Shown one piece after another: positions 1 to 7,765 of a DNA stretch of 16,698 nt. The stretch covers positions 1 through 16,698 of the forward strand of contig CALFXL010000027.1 in assembly GCA_937958045.1 (NCBI GenBank), given 5' to 3'. Position 1 is the first letter of the stretch. Every line of letters starts with the position of its first letter. Source of the DNA: an uncultured Opitutaceae bacterium (lineage in GTDB: Bacteria; Verrucomicrobiota; Verrucomicrobiia; Opitutales; Opitutaceae). A program made the translations under genes and the position numbers. A model generated the notes under the pieces. The model was not told the origin of the DNA. It searched no databases and saw only the letters and a program-made list of their open reading frames with translations.

Positions 1-335
1 AGGATCTCGTTGAGCGAGCGGCCGAAAAGCGCACGTGTCCAGTCGTTGTAGGGGACTTCGGCGTACGTCCAATGCGCGCCGAGCTCGTGCAGACACAGGA
101 AGAGAAAGATGAGCGTGTAGCTGACGAGCGACAGGGGAAAATGCTTCCACGTGACGCCGAGGAAAACGACGAATCCGAGGACGAGGATGTTTTCCAACAT
201 CCAGTCATGCGGATAATGCGCACCGACGGCCGAGCGCGCGATCACGCCGGCGAGCAGCACGATGAGCGTGGTGAGGTAACGAGCACGAAAGCGCGACGCA
301 GGCGCCGTAGCGGAAGCGGGAAGCGGGGTTTGCAC
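1..335 (-). CDS. DUF2238 / YjdF-like integral membrane protein, partial (C-terminus beyond window edge)
   Basis: The reverse strand encodes at least 111 residues running off the left edge. After a short Ala/Pro/Thr-rich start come hydrophobic stretches (TLIVLLAGVIA, ILVLGFVVFLGV, SYTLIFLFLCLHEL) and the segment HELGAHWTYAEVPYNDW. A GA-Y/W-TYA-VP-x-x-x-W signature after a hydrophobic helix is characteristic of the DUF2238 family (E. coli YjdF), inner-membrane proteins of unknown function. The Asp-Trp-Met segment after helix 1 also fits that family. The start is uncertain. A GTG at 335-333 is the only plausible initiator in frame: the frame stays open upstream into the preceding gene but offers no ATG, and the ATG near 436 is in another frame that stops quickly. 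No Shine-Dalgarno sequence is visible. It lies 112 bases downstream of the TPR gene on the same strand and may be co-transcribed with it. Function is unknown. Confidence 0.8.
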   Translation of the reverse strand, partial: MQTPLPASATAPASRFRARYLTTLIVLLAGVIARSAVGAHYPHDWMLENILVLGFVVFLGVTWKHFPLSLVSYTLIFLFLCLHELGAHWTYAEVPYNDWTRALFGRSLNEI

Positions 336-447
336 ACCGATCAGCAGAGTAGAAACCCGCGCCGCTGTCGATGGGGCGGGTGCGTAACGAGGTGACGACG
401 GCGTGACGGGACGGAGCGAGTTAGAAAACGTAGCATCGCCCGTGAGA

Positions 448-2787
448 TCAGGGCTGGTCGAGTAAGCGGAGATTATCTCCAACGCGCGGGTGACCGGGCG
501 CGAGCCGGAGGCATTCGAGAAAGTGACGACGAGCCTTGGCGACTTCTCCGAGTTGCGCGTAAACGATACCGAGCTCGTTGTGAACATCGGGCAGCGGACC
601 CGCACCGTTGGCGATGAGTTGCTCGTAGTGTTTCGCGGCCTCCTCCAACTGGCCAAGTTGGAGAAGACCATTGGCTAGAAGATAACGCGTTTTATGATCG
701 GTGGGAGTTAGATGGGCGACTGATTTGAGGTGCTTTACAGCTTCTTGCAGGTTGTTGGACTTCAGGAGGATTTCGGCCAAAGCGGAATGTGCGGGAGCGT
801 CTTGTGGATCTTGCGCGATCGCGACGGAGAGGTGGTGATGCGCCTCCTGCGGACGGTGAATCGCCAGATAAAGAATACCAAGCTGTGTGTGTACGGATGG
901 AAAGTTGGGATGCTCGCGCAGAAGTGAGTGGTATTCGCTCAGCGCGTTCTGAATTTTGCCTGCTCCAGCAAGAGCACGCGCGTATGCTAAGCGAGCTGTC
1001 GGAGTTTGGGGATTCGACAATCTATATTTTTCGATCTCCGCCAGGGCATCATTCGCTCTTCCGAGAGCGAGTAGCGAACGAACAAGAAGCGATATTGCCT
1101 CATCGTTTTGTTGAGTGTCTGAAAGCGCTTGGGGCAATGCGGCCGCGGCTTCTTCATAAAGGCCAAGTGAGAAGCAAAGTGCGCCCAAATTATAGTATGC
1201 GCCTGTTTTGCGCGGATTCAGCGTGATTGCGTCACGAAGCAATTCGAGCGCTTCTTCATGGTATCCTTTTTCTCCGAGCAGTTTGCCGAGGTTGGACATG
1301 CTTTCGTAGACCCCGGAAAATCTACGCGGCAAACTGTCGAGCGTTTGCCGATAGAGAGGGATGGCTTCGTCTGCTTCGCCGGCGGCGGTGAGTGCGTGAG
1401 CATATCCCATGATATTGATGGGATCGCTGCGTAAGCGGACTGCTTCGCGAAATGAATTTTTGGCATCTTCGTATCGATCTTGATCGATTCGTACGTATCC
1501 CATGGCGTACCAAGCGCGATCGTTGCCTGGCCTCTTTGCAATCGTGTCAGCCCAAATTGCTTCTTCGCTGAGATAGTCGCGATTGCGATCAATTGTTATA
1601 AACCCAAGGACCGCTGAAACGATAAAGGAAAAAAGTATGGTTGTTTTCTCGTTTAGGCGGAGGATGGCGAAAACGACCATGCCGGCTATTAGCGGCGCTA
1701 AAGCCAAATAGACTCGATGCTCTGCGATCGTTTGCGTCGCGATTGGTACAAGTGTCGTCGGCGCGAGGACAGCTAAGAAGGAGGCGCCCAAAAATCCGGC
1801 CGCCTTATTGTGTAATACACGCGCGAGAATCCACGTGGCTGCTGTTAGGACTAACACGGCTCGCCAGGCGATCTGTTCGAAAGTGTTGGCCAGCTCGCGG
1901 CCATAGTCGAAAATAAGCGGATCTGGCCAGATTGTAAGGCGTAAGTAATGAGTGAGAGCAAAGGCTTGCGTGTACAGGTAGTGGAGCCAGTTGGTACCTG
2001 TTTGAAGGCCCGCCGTGTTGCCCCTGAATCCGCTGTGGAGCACACAGATCAAGAGAATGGCCCAAGTGGAGAATAGGGCTGTATAAAAGAGTTTGTTTTG
2101 ATTCCACGCAGTCGACAGCTTCCCGCTTACAAAAGTTCGGTCGTATAAAAGCACTATAAAAGGTGCTAGCGCCATCACCTCTTTGGAGGCCATTCCGAAG
2201 GTGGCCGTGAATACGGCTGCGGTAAGAAATAGAGAAGCTTTTCCCGGTCTGAGTCGCGATTGAAGGAAAAGGACGAGCGTCGAGAGAAAGAAAAAGGAGA
2301 CAAGTACTTCCGCGCGTTGCGATAGGTAGGTGACAGCCGCTGTTTGTAGAGGATGAAGGGACCAAAGCAGGGCGATCGCTAAAGCGACGAGTGAAGGCGT
2401 TTCGAGTGTGAATCTCCGCGAGGGGAGTCGGAGAGTTCCTAATACAAGCGTGTAAACAAGGCAGGCGTTAACTCCATGAATAAGGATGTTGATGAGATGA
2501 TGCCCAGCGACGGAGCCCGGAGTAAGCAGGGAACTCAAGGCAAACGAAAGGTTGAGAATTGGGCGGCCGCTGACAGTGGATCCGCTATCGGAGGGGGGAA
2601 GAAATGCGCGCCATACTGGCGAGAGCGTTGGGTTCTCTTGGATGGTTTCGTAGTCGTCTAAAAGAAGCGGGGCGGAGAAGGTGCCACTGTACACTAAGAA
2701 AACAGCGGACAGCAGCAGCCAAGGGGCGAGTCGAGCCACGAGCGTATTTATTGAGATGGCTCTAGGGCTTTGGGTGGTTGGTGGCAT
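448..2787 (-). CDS. Multi-pass membrane protein with C-terminal TPR array (TMTC/GT-C glycosyltransferase-like)
   Basis: The 779-residue product has two halves. Residues 1 to about 400 hold roughly ten hydrophobic segments. The first (about 20-38) is followed by an acidic pair, Asp44-Asp45, in LLLDDYETIQENP, and then by GHHLINILIHGVNACLVYTL. An acidic motif in the first extracytoplasmic loop plus an HxxN-xxxHG helix is the pattern of GT-C-fold lipid-linked glycosyltransferases, including the TMTC O-mannosyltransferases, which also carry TPRs. Residues about 420-775 contain around nine or ten tetratricopeptide repeats (for example AWYAMGYVRIDQDRYEDAKNSFREAVRL and AYYNLGALCFSLGLYEEAAAAL). The start at 2787 has only AAGG directly abutting the ATG. 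The gene looks less GC-rich by eye (about 45-57% in sampled 60-base lines) than the sugar operon to the right. Transfer of sugar to protein is an inference from architecture. It could equally be a structural TPR membrane protein. Confidence 0.85.
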   Translation of the reverse strand: MPPTTQSPRAISINTLVARLAPWLLLSAVFLVYSGTFSAPLLLDDYETIQENPTLSPVWRAFLPPSDSGSTVSGRPILNLSFALSSLLTPGSVAGHHLINILIHGVNACLVYTLVLGTLRLPSRRFTLETPSLVALAIALLWSLHPLQTAAVTYLSQRAEVLVSFFFLSTLVLFLQSRLRPGKASLFLTAAVFTATFGMASKEVMALAPFIVLLYDRTFVSGKLSTAWNQNKLFYTALFSTWAILLICVLHSGFRGNTAGLQTGTNWLHYLYTQAFALTHYLRLTIWPDPLIFDYGRELANTFEQIAWRAVLVLTAATWILARVLHNKAAGFLGASFLAVLAPTTLVPIATQTIAEHRVYLALAPLIAGMVVFAILRLNEKTTILFSFIVSAVLGFITIDRNRDYLSEEAIWADTIAKRPGNDRAWYAMGYVRIDQDRYEDAKNSFREAVRLRSDPINIMGYAHALTAAGEADEAIPLYRQTLDSLPRRFSGVYESMSNLGKLLGEKGYHEEALELLRDAITLNPRKTGAYYNLGALCFSLGLYEEAAAALPQALSDTQQNDEAISLLVRSLLALGRANDALAEIEKYRLSNPQTPTARLAYARALAGAGKIQNALSEYHSLLREHPNFPSVHTQLGILYLAIHRPQEAHHHLSVAIAQDPQDAPAHSALAEILLKSNNLQEAVKHLKSVAHLTPTDHKTRYLLANGLLQLGQLEEAAKHYEQLIANGAGPLPDVHNELGIVYAQLGEVAKARRHFLECLRLAPGHPRVGDNLRLLDQP

Positions 2788-2820
2788 CCTTAGAGTTCTG
2801 ATCGTGAATGCTGATGCTGC

Positions 2821-2855
2821 TAAAAGAAAAGGCCCGACTTATACAAGTCGGGCCT
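2821..2855 (-). terminator. Intrinsic terminator of the TonB-dependent receptor gene
   Basis: A perfect 10-bp inverted repeat, GGCCCGACTT (2831-2840) and AAGTCGGGCC (2845-2854), has a 4-base loop and one extra A-T pair at the base. On the minus strand it is followed directly by TTTTCTTTT (2830-2822). It begins 24 bases after the receptor stop codon and ends about 33 bases before the ATG of the next minus-strand gene. Confidence 0.9.
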
Positions 2856-2878
2856 CGAGATAAGACAGAGGTTGTTTC

Positions 2879-5800
2879 TTAGAACCGGGCGTTCACGCCG
2901 GCGACCATCGTGATACCGAAGGTTTTGACTTCACGGGTCGAAGCATAAGCAGGCGTGATGTAGGCCGCGTCGAGGAACTGGGTCTTGCGATCCGGGTTCA
3001 AGACATTGTTCGCCGTGAAGAACAGGCTGTAACGTTTAGAAAGGTTGTAATCGATCTGAACGTTAATCCTGTATTCTTCGGGCGTGTAATCGTAGGCGGC
3101 AACATCGATGTCGTTGAACTTGATGGAACTCGTCGTGCGCTGGAGGTTTTCAGCTACGTAAGTACCACGCACTGCGATCTGAAGGCGGTTGGTGGCGAAT
3201 TGAACACCGGCAGCATAGGTGTCGTCTGCGGAGGTCGCCAAGATTTGAACGACGTCGTTGGAGGGTTGGGAGCGATTGATGTCCTTGTGGCTATAGTTGG
3301 CGAAGATATTAAAGTGCTTACCATAGCGACCGAGGAACTCCAGATTTTGGCGGATCTCGACCTCATAGCCCGTATTTTTAGCTGTGCGCGCACCATTAAT
3401 CGTAGAGGTGACGATATAGTTGGGATAGAGGGACGGTTCCAGACCGATGCTGCTGAGCAATAGCGCGTAGCTGGGATCGGAATCGGGAATGGAGATGCGC
3501 TCCCAGATGTTTTCGATCTCTTTATAGTAATAGCTGACCGAGATCTTGCCACCGTTGTTGAAGTAGTAGGACAGCTCAAAGTTCCAAGAGTTTGTTTTCT
3601 GGGGCTTCAAGCCGGCGTTCGACATGATGATCTCGCCGTTGGCGTTTCTTTCTTCGATTTGTTGAGGATCAACAAATTCGTTGACGGTGAACGTATTCGT
3701 CAGAATGCCGGCGGCCGTGGATTCAATCTTGGGAAGCGCGACTTCACGGCTCCAGGCCGCTTTGGCTGTTAAGGAATCAGTTAGGCGATAAGCGACCTGC
3801 ACTTGCGGTGTGATCGGGTCTTTAGCTTCGGAAGTGATTTCCTTGACGCCATAGGCATAGCGCACGGCTTCGAGGTTATTGCTCGTGTTGGCCTGACCGG
3901 TGCCGTCCGGGTTCTTCAGGGCATAGCCGGGGTGGATCGCGCCAGCAGCGGCAAGACGGGCCATCAAATCGTGATCGGTCGTATAGTCGAATTCGTTGAT
4001 GGTCGTATACTCGGTGGAGTCGGCGGGCGCGTTGGCGTCCCATTCGCGAGCGTTCGAGAAGTCGAACTTCACGCCTTGGCGATAGATATGGTCTTTGTAG
4101 ACACTGCCGTCAGGATTTTTGACGTAGTTCCACTTGGTATCTGCGACTGATTGTTTGGCGACGCGGGAGCGTTTGGTTTGGCGGCCACCTGCGATAACGG
4201 TGAGGCGGTTATTGAGGAGCGTCGACTCGATCATGCCGTAGTAGGCATCGCTGACTTCTTTGACGTCCTTATGCTGCGTGAGCTGTGCACGCAGATTGGC
4301 GGCTTGCGTGCCGATCTTAGCCGAATCGGAGAACCATGAGGGGTTTTCGGCGTAGATCTTATAGAGTGTGTATACGCTAGGCCATTCCTGAGCAGGAAGG
4401 CCGTAGCCGGGAGAGCGGCGACCGTGAGGATCGAGCAGCTGAGACGCGGTAAGGATATCGCTATCGGAAGTTGGATCCGGTCCGATGTAGTCGAACGTAG
4501 TGCCGCCGCGGCCATAGCGTTTGTCCTTGCGCTCGTCGCGACTGAAGCCGGCTTTGGCGGCCAGATCGAAGGGGAGGAAGTCGAATTGGTACCGGGCGTT
4601 CAGGTTGTAGATGTTACGCACGCTCTTCGACTTATTATCCTGGATCTTGGCTTGGAGGCTCGAGTTTGTCCAAGAGGAGATGCTGGTGTGGTCCAGCGGA
4701 GAGCCGTCCAATTTGGTGATCGTCGTGCGAGCGGGAACACCATCGCGGATGCCATCGAAGCGCACTTGGCCGACGTCGCTAAGGCTCAGCTCGGTTTCGG
4801 AGAAGTGGCCGTTGGCCAGATCTTTATACTTCAGGTAGGATTCCGAGGTGCTGGCTTGGCCGTTGATGGAGAGCGGGCCTTTATTGTATTGGAACTTGAT
4901 ATAAGCGGAGAGGGTGTCGCCAACTTTATCGAAACTGCGAACGGTCATGCGGCCTTGATTGCCGATGCTCTCGGGCTCGCCGCCGTTGAGAGAACCAATG
5001 CGACCTACGGTGTAGTCGGGACCCCAGTCCATCGGGGCGTCCGCACTGATGACGAGGCTTCGCTGTGTGCTGTAGCCCTCGTAGCTGGAATAGTTGACGT
5101 TCGTGTTGAGCGTCAGGCCGGTGAATGGCTTCCAGTCTACCCTGAAGTTGCCCGAGAGGCGGTAGTCAGTCCAAGCGGACTCGCTGGTAGTCGTACGATA
5201 GAGGTAGGGATTGGCGAGATCGGGTTGTTCGCCCTTGGCATTAGTGACAGGCGTGTTTTCGAGTCCACCCAGATCTCTATTATCAAAAGTCTTCGGAGCG
5301 CGCTGCCAATCGGCCTTAACGCTCGATGTCGGTGAATATTGATTATCAGACGAGAGCGAAACGGTGAAGCCAAGTTTGTCGCTGTACGGAACCGATACGG
5401 AAATGCGGCCACTCGGCAGGGTGTGGAAGCTCTTCTCGTCGGTAGGACCTTGTTGTTTGGTAAGTTTGGTGTCCTCGCTGTTGGTCGTCAGGTAGAGCGA
5501 GACGTTGGTGGTCGGCTTGGCGTATTCGAACGCGGAGCGTGTGATGAGGTTTACCGTACCACCCGCTGATTCGGCGGGCATATCAGGCGTCGGCACCTTC
5601 GTGATTTCTACGCGCGACGCATTGTTGATGGAGAGGGTATCCAATCCTACTTGGCGGCTGAGTTCGCCGGCATCGGCCGACGAAACCGGGAGTCCGTCGA
5701 TGAGGATCATTGTTTGGTCAGCCCCGAAGCCACGCACCTCGATGCTGGATGCGGTGGCTGGATTGACGGTGTTGCCGCCGCCGTATCCGACTTGGACGCC

Positions 5801-6217
5801 GGGAAGGAATTTGACGAATTCGCCGACATTGCCACCCGGGACGAAACCCAACGAGTCGGTGGAGACTACGCTTTTGATATTGGTGGAGAAACGTTCTTCG
5901 TTGGTGGCGATTTCTTGCGCGTTCTTAAACCGCTCCGACGAGACTACGAACTCATTTAGGATGAGGGTGCCGTCATCGGCAAACTCCGCCTGGTCGGCGT
6001 TAAACGTGACATTTTGAGTGATGGGCGTGTTGTCCGTAATCGAGACTGTGAAAACCTCAGGAATTTGGCCGGTATACGTGACACGGACTGTGACGGTGCC
6101 AGCAGGGAGGTTGGTCAGCCGATATTCGCCGAATTCATTCGTGAATGTCTCGATCGACGTATTTTCGACGGTGACGCGAGCGTTGTTCAAGTATTGGCCG
6201 TTAACCGCATTGAGCAC
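2879..6217 (-). CDS. TonB-dependent outer-membrane receptor; N-terminus cut off by an in-frame amber codon
   Basis: This 1112-residue reading frame covers almost the whole mature receptor. In order: a carboxypeptidase-regulatory-like beta-sandwich (to about residue 75, with NEFGEYRLTNLPAGTVTVRV), a TonB-box-like stretch (ILNEFVVSSER), a plug domain (GGNVGEFVKFLPGVQVGYGGGN, SIEVRGFGADQTMILIDGLP, RVEITKVPTPDMPAESAGGTVNLITRS), then a long beta-barrel ending in the terminal aromatic ...VAGVNARF typical of outer-membrane proteins. Family members import oligosaccharides or other large ligands using TonB energy; no SusD partner is nearby. The GTG at 6217 is merely the first initiator after an in-frame TAG at 6250-6248. 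The frame continues upstream with a signal peptide from an ATG at 6379 (separate entry), so initiation here would give a protein that cannot be exported. The receptor is divergent from the sugar operon and probably imports the glycan handled by it. Status (nonsense mutant, sequencing error or readthrough) is undecided. Confidence 0.85.
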   Translation of the reverse strand: MLNAVNGQYLNNARVTVENTSIETFTNEFGEYRLTNLPAGTVTVRVTYTGQIPEVFTVSITDNTPITQNVTFNADQAEFADDGTLILNEFVVSSERFKNAQEIATNEERFSTNIKSVVSTDSLGFVPGGNVGEFVKFLPGVQVGYGGGNTVNPATASSIEVRGFGADQTMILIDGLPVSSADAGELSRQVGLDTLSINNASRVEITKVPTPDMPAESAGGTVNLITRSAFEYAKPTTNVSLYLTTNSEDTKLTKQQGPTDEKSFHTLPSGRISVSVPYSDKLGFTVSLSSDNQYSPTSSVKADWQRAPKTFDNRDLGGLENTPVTNAKGEQPDLANPYLYRTTTSESAWTDYRLSGNFRVDWKPFTGLTLNTNVNYSSYEGYSTQRSLVISADAPMDWGPDYTVGRIGSLNGGEPESIGNQGRMTVRSFDKVGDTLSAYIKFQYNKGPLSINGQASTSESYLKYKDLANGHFSETELSLSDVGQVRFDGIRDGVPARTTITKLDGSPLDHTSISSWTNSSLQAKIQDNKSKSVRNIYNLNARYQFDFLPFDLAAKAGFSRDERKDKRYGRGGTTFDYIGPDPTSDSDILTASQLLDPHGRRSPGYGLPAQEWPSVYTLYKIYAENPSWFSDSAKIGTQAANLRAQLTQHKDVKEVSDAYYGMIESTLLNNRLTVIAGGRQTKRSRVAKQSVADTKWNYVKNPDGSVYKDHIYRQGVKFDFSNAREWDANAPADSTEYTTINEFDYTTDHDLMARLAAAGAIHPGYALKNPDGTGQANTSNNLEAVRYAYGVKEITSEAKDPITPQVQVAYRLTDSLTAKAAWSREVALPKIESTAAGILTNTFTVNEFVDPQQIEERNANGEIIMSNAGLKPQKTNSWNFELSYYFNNGGKISVSYYYKEIENIWERISIPDSDPSYALLLSSIGLEPSLYPNYIVTSTINGARTAKNTGYEVEIRQNLEFLGRYGKHFNIFANYSHKDINRSQPSNDVVQILATSADDTYAAGVQFATNRLQIAVRGTYVAENLQRTTSSIKFNDIDVAAYDYTPEEYRINVQIDYNLSKRYSLFFTANNVLNPDRKTQFLDAAYITPAYASTREVKTFGITMVAGVNARF

Positions 6218-6247
6218 GCGGCCCTGGATGGTGCCGGTGACTGCTGC

Positions 6248-6379
6248 CTACGCATGTAGCGAGGGAGAGAGGAGGGGCGGGAGTGCAGCCAAAGCGCTCA
6301 TTGCAAGCGCAAGTCGGCGAACCCTCACCGAAGCCTTCGTGCGACCTTCGGGGGTGAAACCGGAGCGGGATGTAGTCAT
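6248..6379 (-). pseudogene. Signal-peptide segment of the TonB-dependent receptor, ending in an in-frame TAG
   Basis: Reading from ATG 6379-6377 in the same frame as the receptor gives 43 codons. They include a basic n-region (TKASVRVRR), a hydrophobic core (LALAMSALAALPPLL) and a cleavage-like end (SPSLHA), then TAG at 6250-6248, then AAVTGTIQGRV running into the receptor. Family members usually continue with Gln or similar after Ala at this point, and TAG differs from CAG (Gln) by one transition. An alternative initiator for the same signal peptide is the GTG at codon 18. With this segment the receptor would be about 1165 residues, a normal length for the family. Confidence 0.8.
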
Positions 6380-6428
6380 AGTGTACGTGGGTTGGCTAGG
6401 CGAAAGCGCCATGCGGGTTCATGGGGCG

Positions 6429-6447
6429 TTATTTCACAATGAAATAA
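6429..6447. promoter_or_regulatory. Operator-like inverted repeat, copy 1 (receptor side)
   Basis: TTATTTCA (6429-6436), spacer CAA, TGAAATAA (6440-6447): two perfect 8-base arms. It sits 50 bases upstream of the receptor's upstream ATG (6379) and directly downstream of the candidate -10, a position where a bound repressor would block initiation. The same arms recur at 6577-6594. I saw no third exact copy in the window. The cognate regulator is not in the window. Confidence 0.65.
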
Positions 6448-6453
6448 TTGCCG

Positions 6454-6483
6454 ATAAACTGTTTCATGAACAAATAGTGTCAA
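6454..6483 (-). promoter_or_regulatory. Candidate sigma-70-type promoter of the TonB-dependent receptor
   Basis: On the minus strand a perfect TTGACA (6483-6478) is followed after 18 bases by GTTTAT (6459-6454), a weak -10. Alternative spacings give AGTTTA or TTTATC. Transcription would start near 6445, inside the inverted repeat at 6429-6447, about 65 bases before the upstream ATG at 6379. The spacer contains TGTTCATGAAACA, itself nearly palindromic. Confidence 0.45.
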
Positions 6484-6576
6484 TCATAAAGGCAACCCCG
6501 CGCACCACGTCTTGTGCTCGGAAAACATTCTCTGCGTTCGGCCGGCTCTGCTTCATGCGCAAAAGAATGCTTGCGG

Positions 6577-6594
6577 TTATTTCATTTGAAATAA
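6577..6594. promoter_or_regulatory. Operator-like inverted repeat, copy 2 (operon side)
   Basis: TTATTTCA (6577-6584), spacer TT, TGAAATAA (6587-6594): the same perfect arms as copy 1 with one base less in the spacer. It ends 67 bases before the oxidoreductase ATG. Repeating an 8+8 palindrome once near each gene of a divergent pair strongly suggests a shared dimeric transcription factor. Confidence 0.65.
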
Positions 6595-6608
6595 GAGTGT
6601 GTTTCACC

Positions 6609-6634
6609 GCCGTCCGGCGGACGGCCTGTAGGCC
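6609..6634 (+). promoter_or_regulatory. GC-rich hairpins in the leader of the oxidoreductase gene
   Basis: GCCGTCC (6609-6615), loop GGC, GGACGGC (6619-6625) forms a tight 7-bp hairpin. It overlaps a second possible small hairpin, GGCC-TGTA-GGCC (6623-6634), so the two are mutually exclusive. They lie 27-53 bases upstream of the ATG and are followed by a pyrimidine-rich stretch rather than a ribosome binding site. A role in mRNA stability or translation is possible; nothing in the sequence proves it. Confidence 0.3.
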
Positions 6635-6661
6635 GCTGGCTTCAACCTCCTCTCTTTCTCC

Positions 6662-7744
6662 ATGAAAAAACTCGGTCTCGGCGTTCTCGGTTTGGGCGAA
6701 GGGCGCAGCATCATCTCGGCTGCCCGCCAAAGCGATCTGTGGGAGGTCGCTCGTTTGTGCGATCTCAACGAGTCGCTTGGGCGCGAGCGGTGTCATGAGT
6801 TTAATCTGGAAGCGTCGTGCTACACGCCGGACATCGATGCGATGCTCGCCGACCCGGCGGTGGATGTGGTCGGCATTTATACGCCCGATCATCTGCACGC
6901 GGAGCATGTCGTGCGCGCCTTGCGTGCGGGGAAACATGTGATCTGCACCAAGCCATTTCTCGATGACTTGAGCAAAGCGCCGGAAGTGCTTGCGGCGCAG
7001 CGCGCCAGCGGTCGGCAAGTGATGGTGGGGCAGAGCTCGCGTTTTTTCGCGCCGTTCGCCCGCCAGCGTGAGCATTTCGAAACCGGTGTCTTTGGCGAAA
7101 TCATCACGGTCGAGGCGTATTATCATGCGGATCATCGCTGGTTCCTCGCGAAGCCGTGGGCGAAGAAAGATGCGTTCAAATGGCTCTACGGCTGCATCAG
7201 TCATCCGGGCGATCTCGTGCGCTGGTATCTGCCGGACATCGAGGAAGTGATGGGCTACTCGCGTTTGAGCGAAAATGGTCGCTCGCTGGGGCTCGCGCAT
7301 CCGGATACGTTCCATTTTGTGCTCAAGGCCAGCAATGGCGCGATCGCGCGCGTGAGCGGCTCGTATTCCGGTCCGGTGATTCCTCTGCAACGCGACTCCA
7401 ATATGAGCTGCATCCTGCGCTGCGCGAACGGCGCCAGCCAGGGCGACTACTACGATCTGCGCTATGCGTGGAAAATCGGCAGCCAGTCGGTCGTGGAGAC
7501 CTTCGAGGACAAGGACGATTATTATTTCCGTTTCGGCGGGCACTCGCACCACGCGGGCGAATATCAGAACTACATCGAATATTTTGCGCGTTGTATTCAC
7601 AACGGCACTACTCCGAAGCCTGACGCGACCGAGGGCATCGTCACGGTTGCGCTCATGCAGGCGATGGAGGAGTCCACGCTGACCGGTCGGCCCGTGAAGA
7701 TCAAAGACGTGCTCGCGCGTCACGGTCTCGGCGAACTCGCTTAA
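6662..7744 (+). CDS. Gfo/Idh/MocA family NAD(P)-dependent oxidoreductase
   Basis: The 360-residue product has length and layout typical of this family of sugar and inositol dehydrogenases. A Rossmann fold starts with GVLGLGEGRS (residues 7-16), has an acidic residue after the second strand (CDLNES, Asp34), and carries the nucleotide/substrate motif AGKHVICTKP (90-98), a TKP variant of the common EKP with the conserved lysine kept. The C-terminal alpha/beta substrate domain contains SHPGDLVRW (His181 and Asp184, an HxxD arrangement) and ends with the usual tail EGIVTVALMQAMEESTLTGRPVKI. No signal peptide is present, so it acts in the cytoplasm. It is the first gene of the sugar operon, behind the operator at 6577-6594, with the next start 21 bases downstream. 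The likely role is oxidation or epimerisation of an imported monosaccharide; the substrate cannot be read from sequence. No Shine-Dalgarno sequence is visible. Confidence 0.93.
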   Translation: MKKLGLGVLGLGEGRSIISAARQSDLWEVARLCDLNESLGRERCHEFNLEASCYTPDIDAMLADPAVDVVGIYTPDHLHAEHVVRALRAGKHVICTKPFLDDLSKAPEVLAAQRASGRQVMVGQSSRFFAPFARQREHFETGVFGEIITVEAYYHADHRWFLAKPWAKKDAFKWLYGCISHPGDLVRWYLPDIEEVMGYSRLSENGRSLGLAHPDTFHFVLKASNGAIARVSGSYSGPVIPLQRDSNMSCILRCANGASQGDYYDLRYAWKIGSQSVVETFEDKDDYYFRFGGHSHHAGEYQNYIEYFARCIHNGTTPKPDATEGIVTVALMQAMEESTLTGRPVKIKDVLARHGLGELA

Positions 7745-7765
7745 TAACGCCGTCGTCGTTTCCCC

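Noticed and set aside
72..395. A 107-codon plus-strand open frame at the left edge
   Set aside because: Its product is highly charged and lacks motifs, while the opposite strand encodes a DUF2238-like membrane protein with a clear signature.
4424..5335. A 303-codon plus-strand open frame opposite the receptor gene
   Set aside because: It is antisense to the receptor's barrel-coding region and has no recognisable domain.
6609..6634. Reading the leader hairpins as an intrinsic terminator or named riboswitch
   Set aside because: No T-tract follows, and the region is too short to hold a recognisable ligand-binding core.
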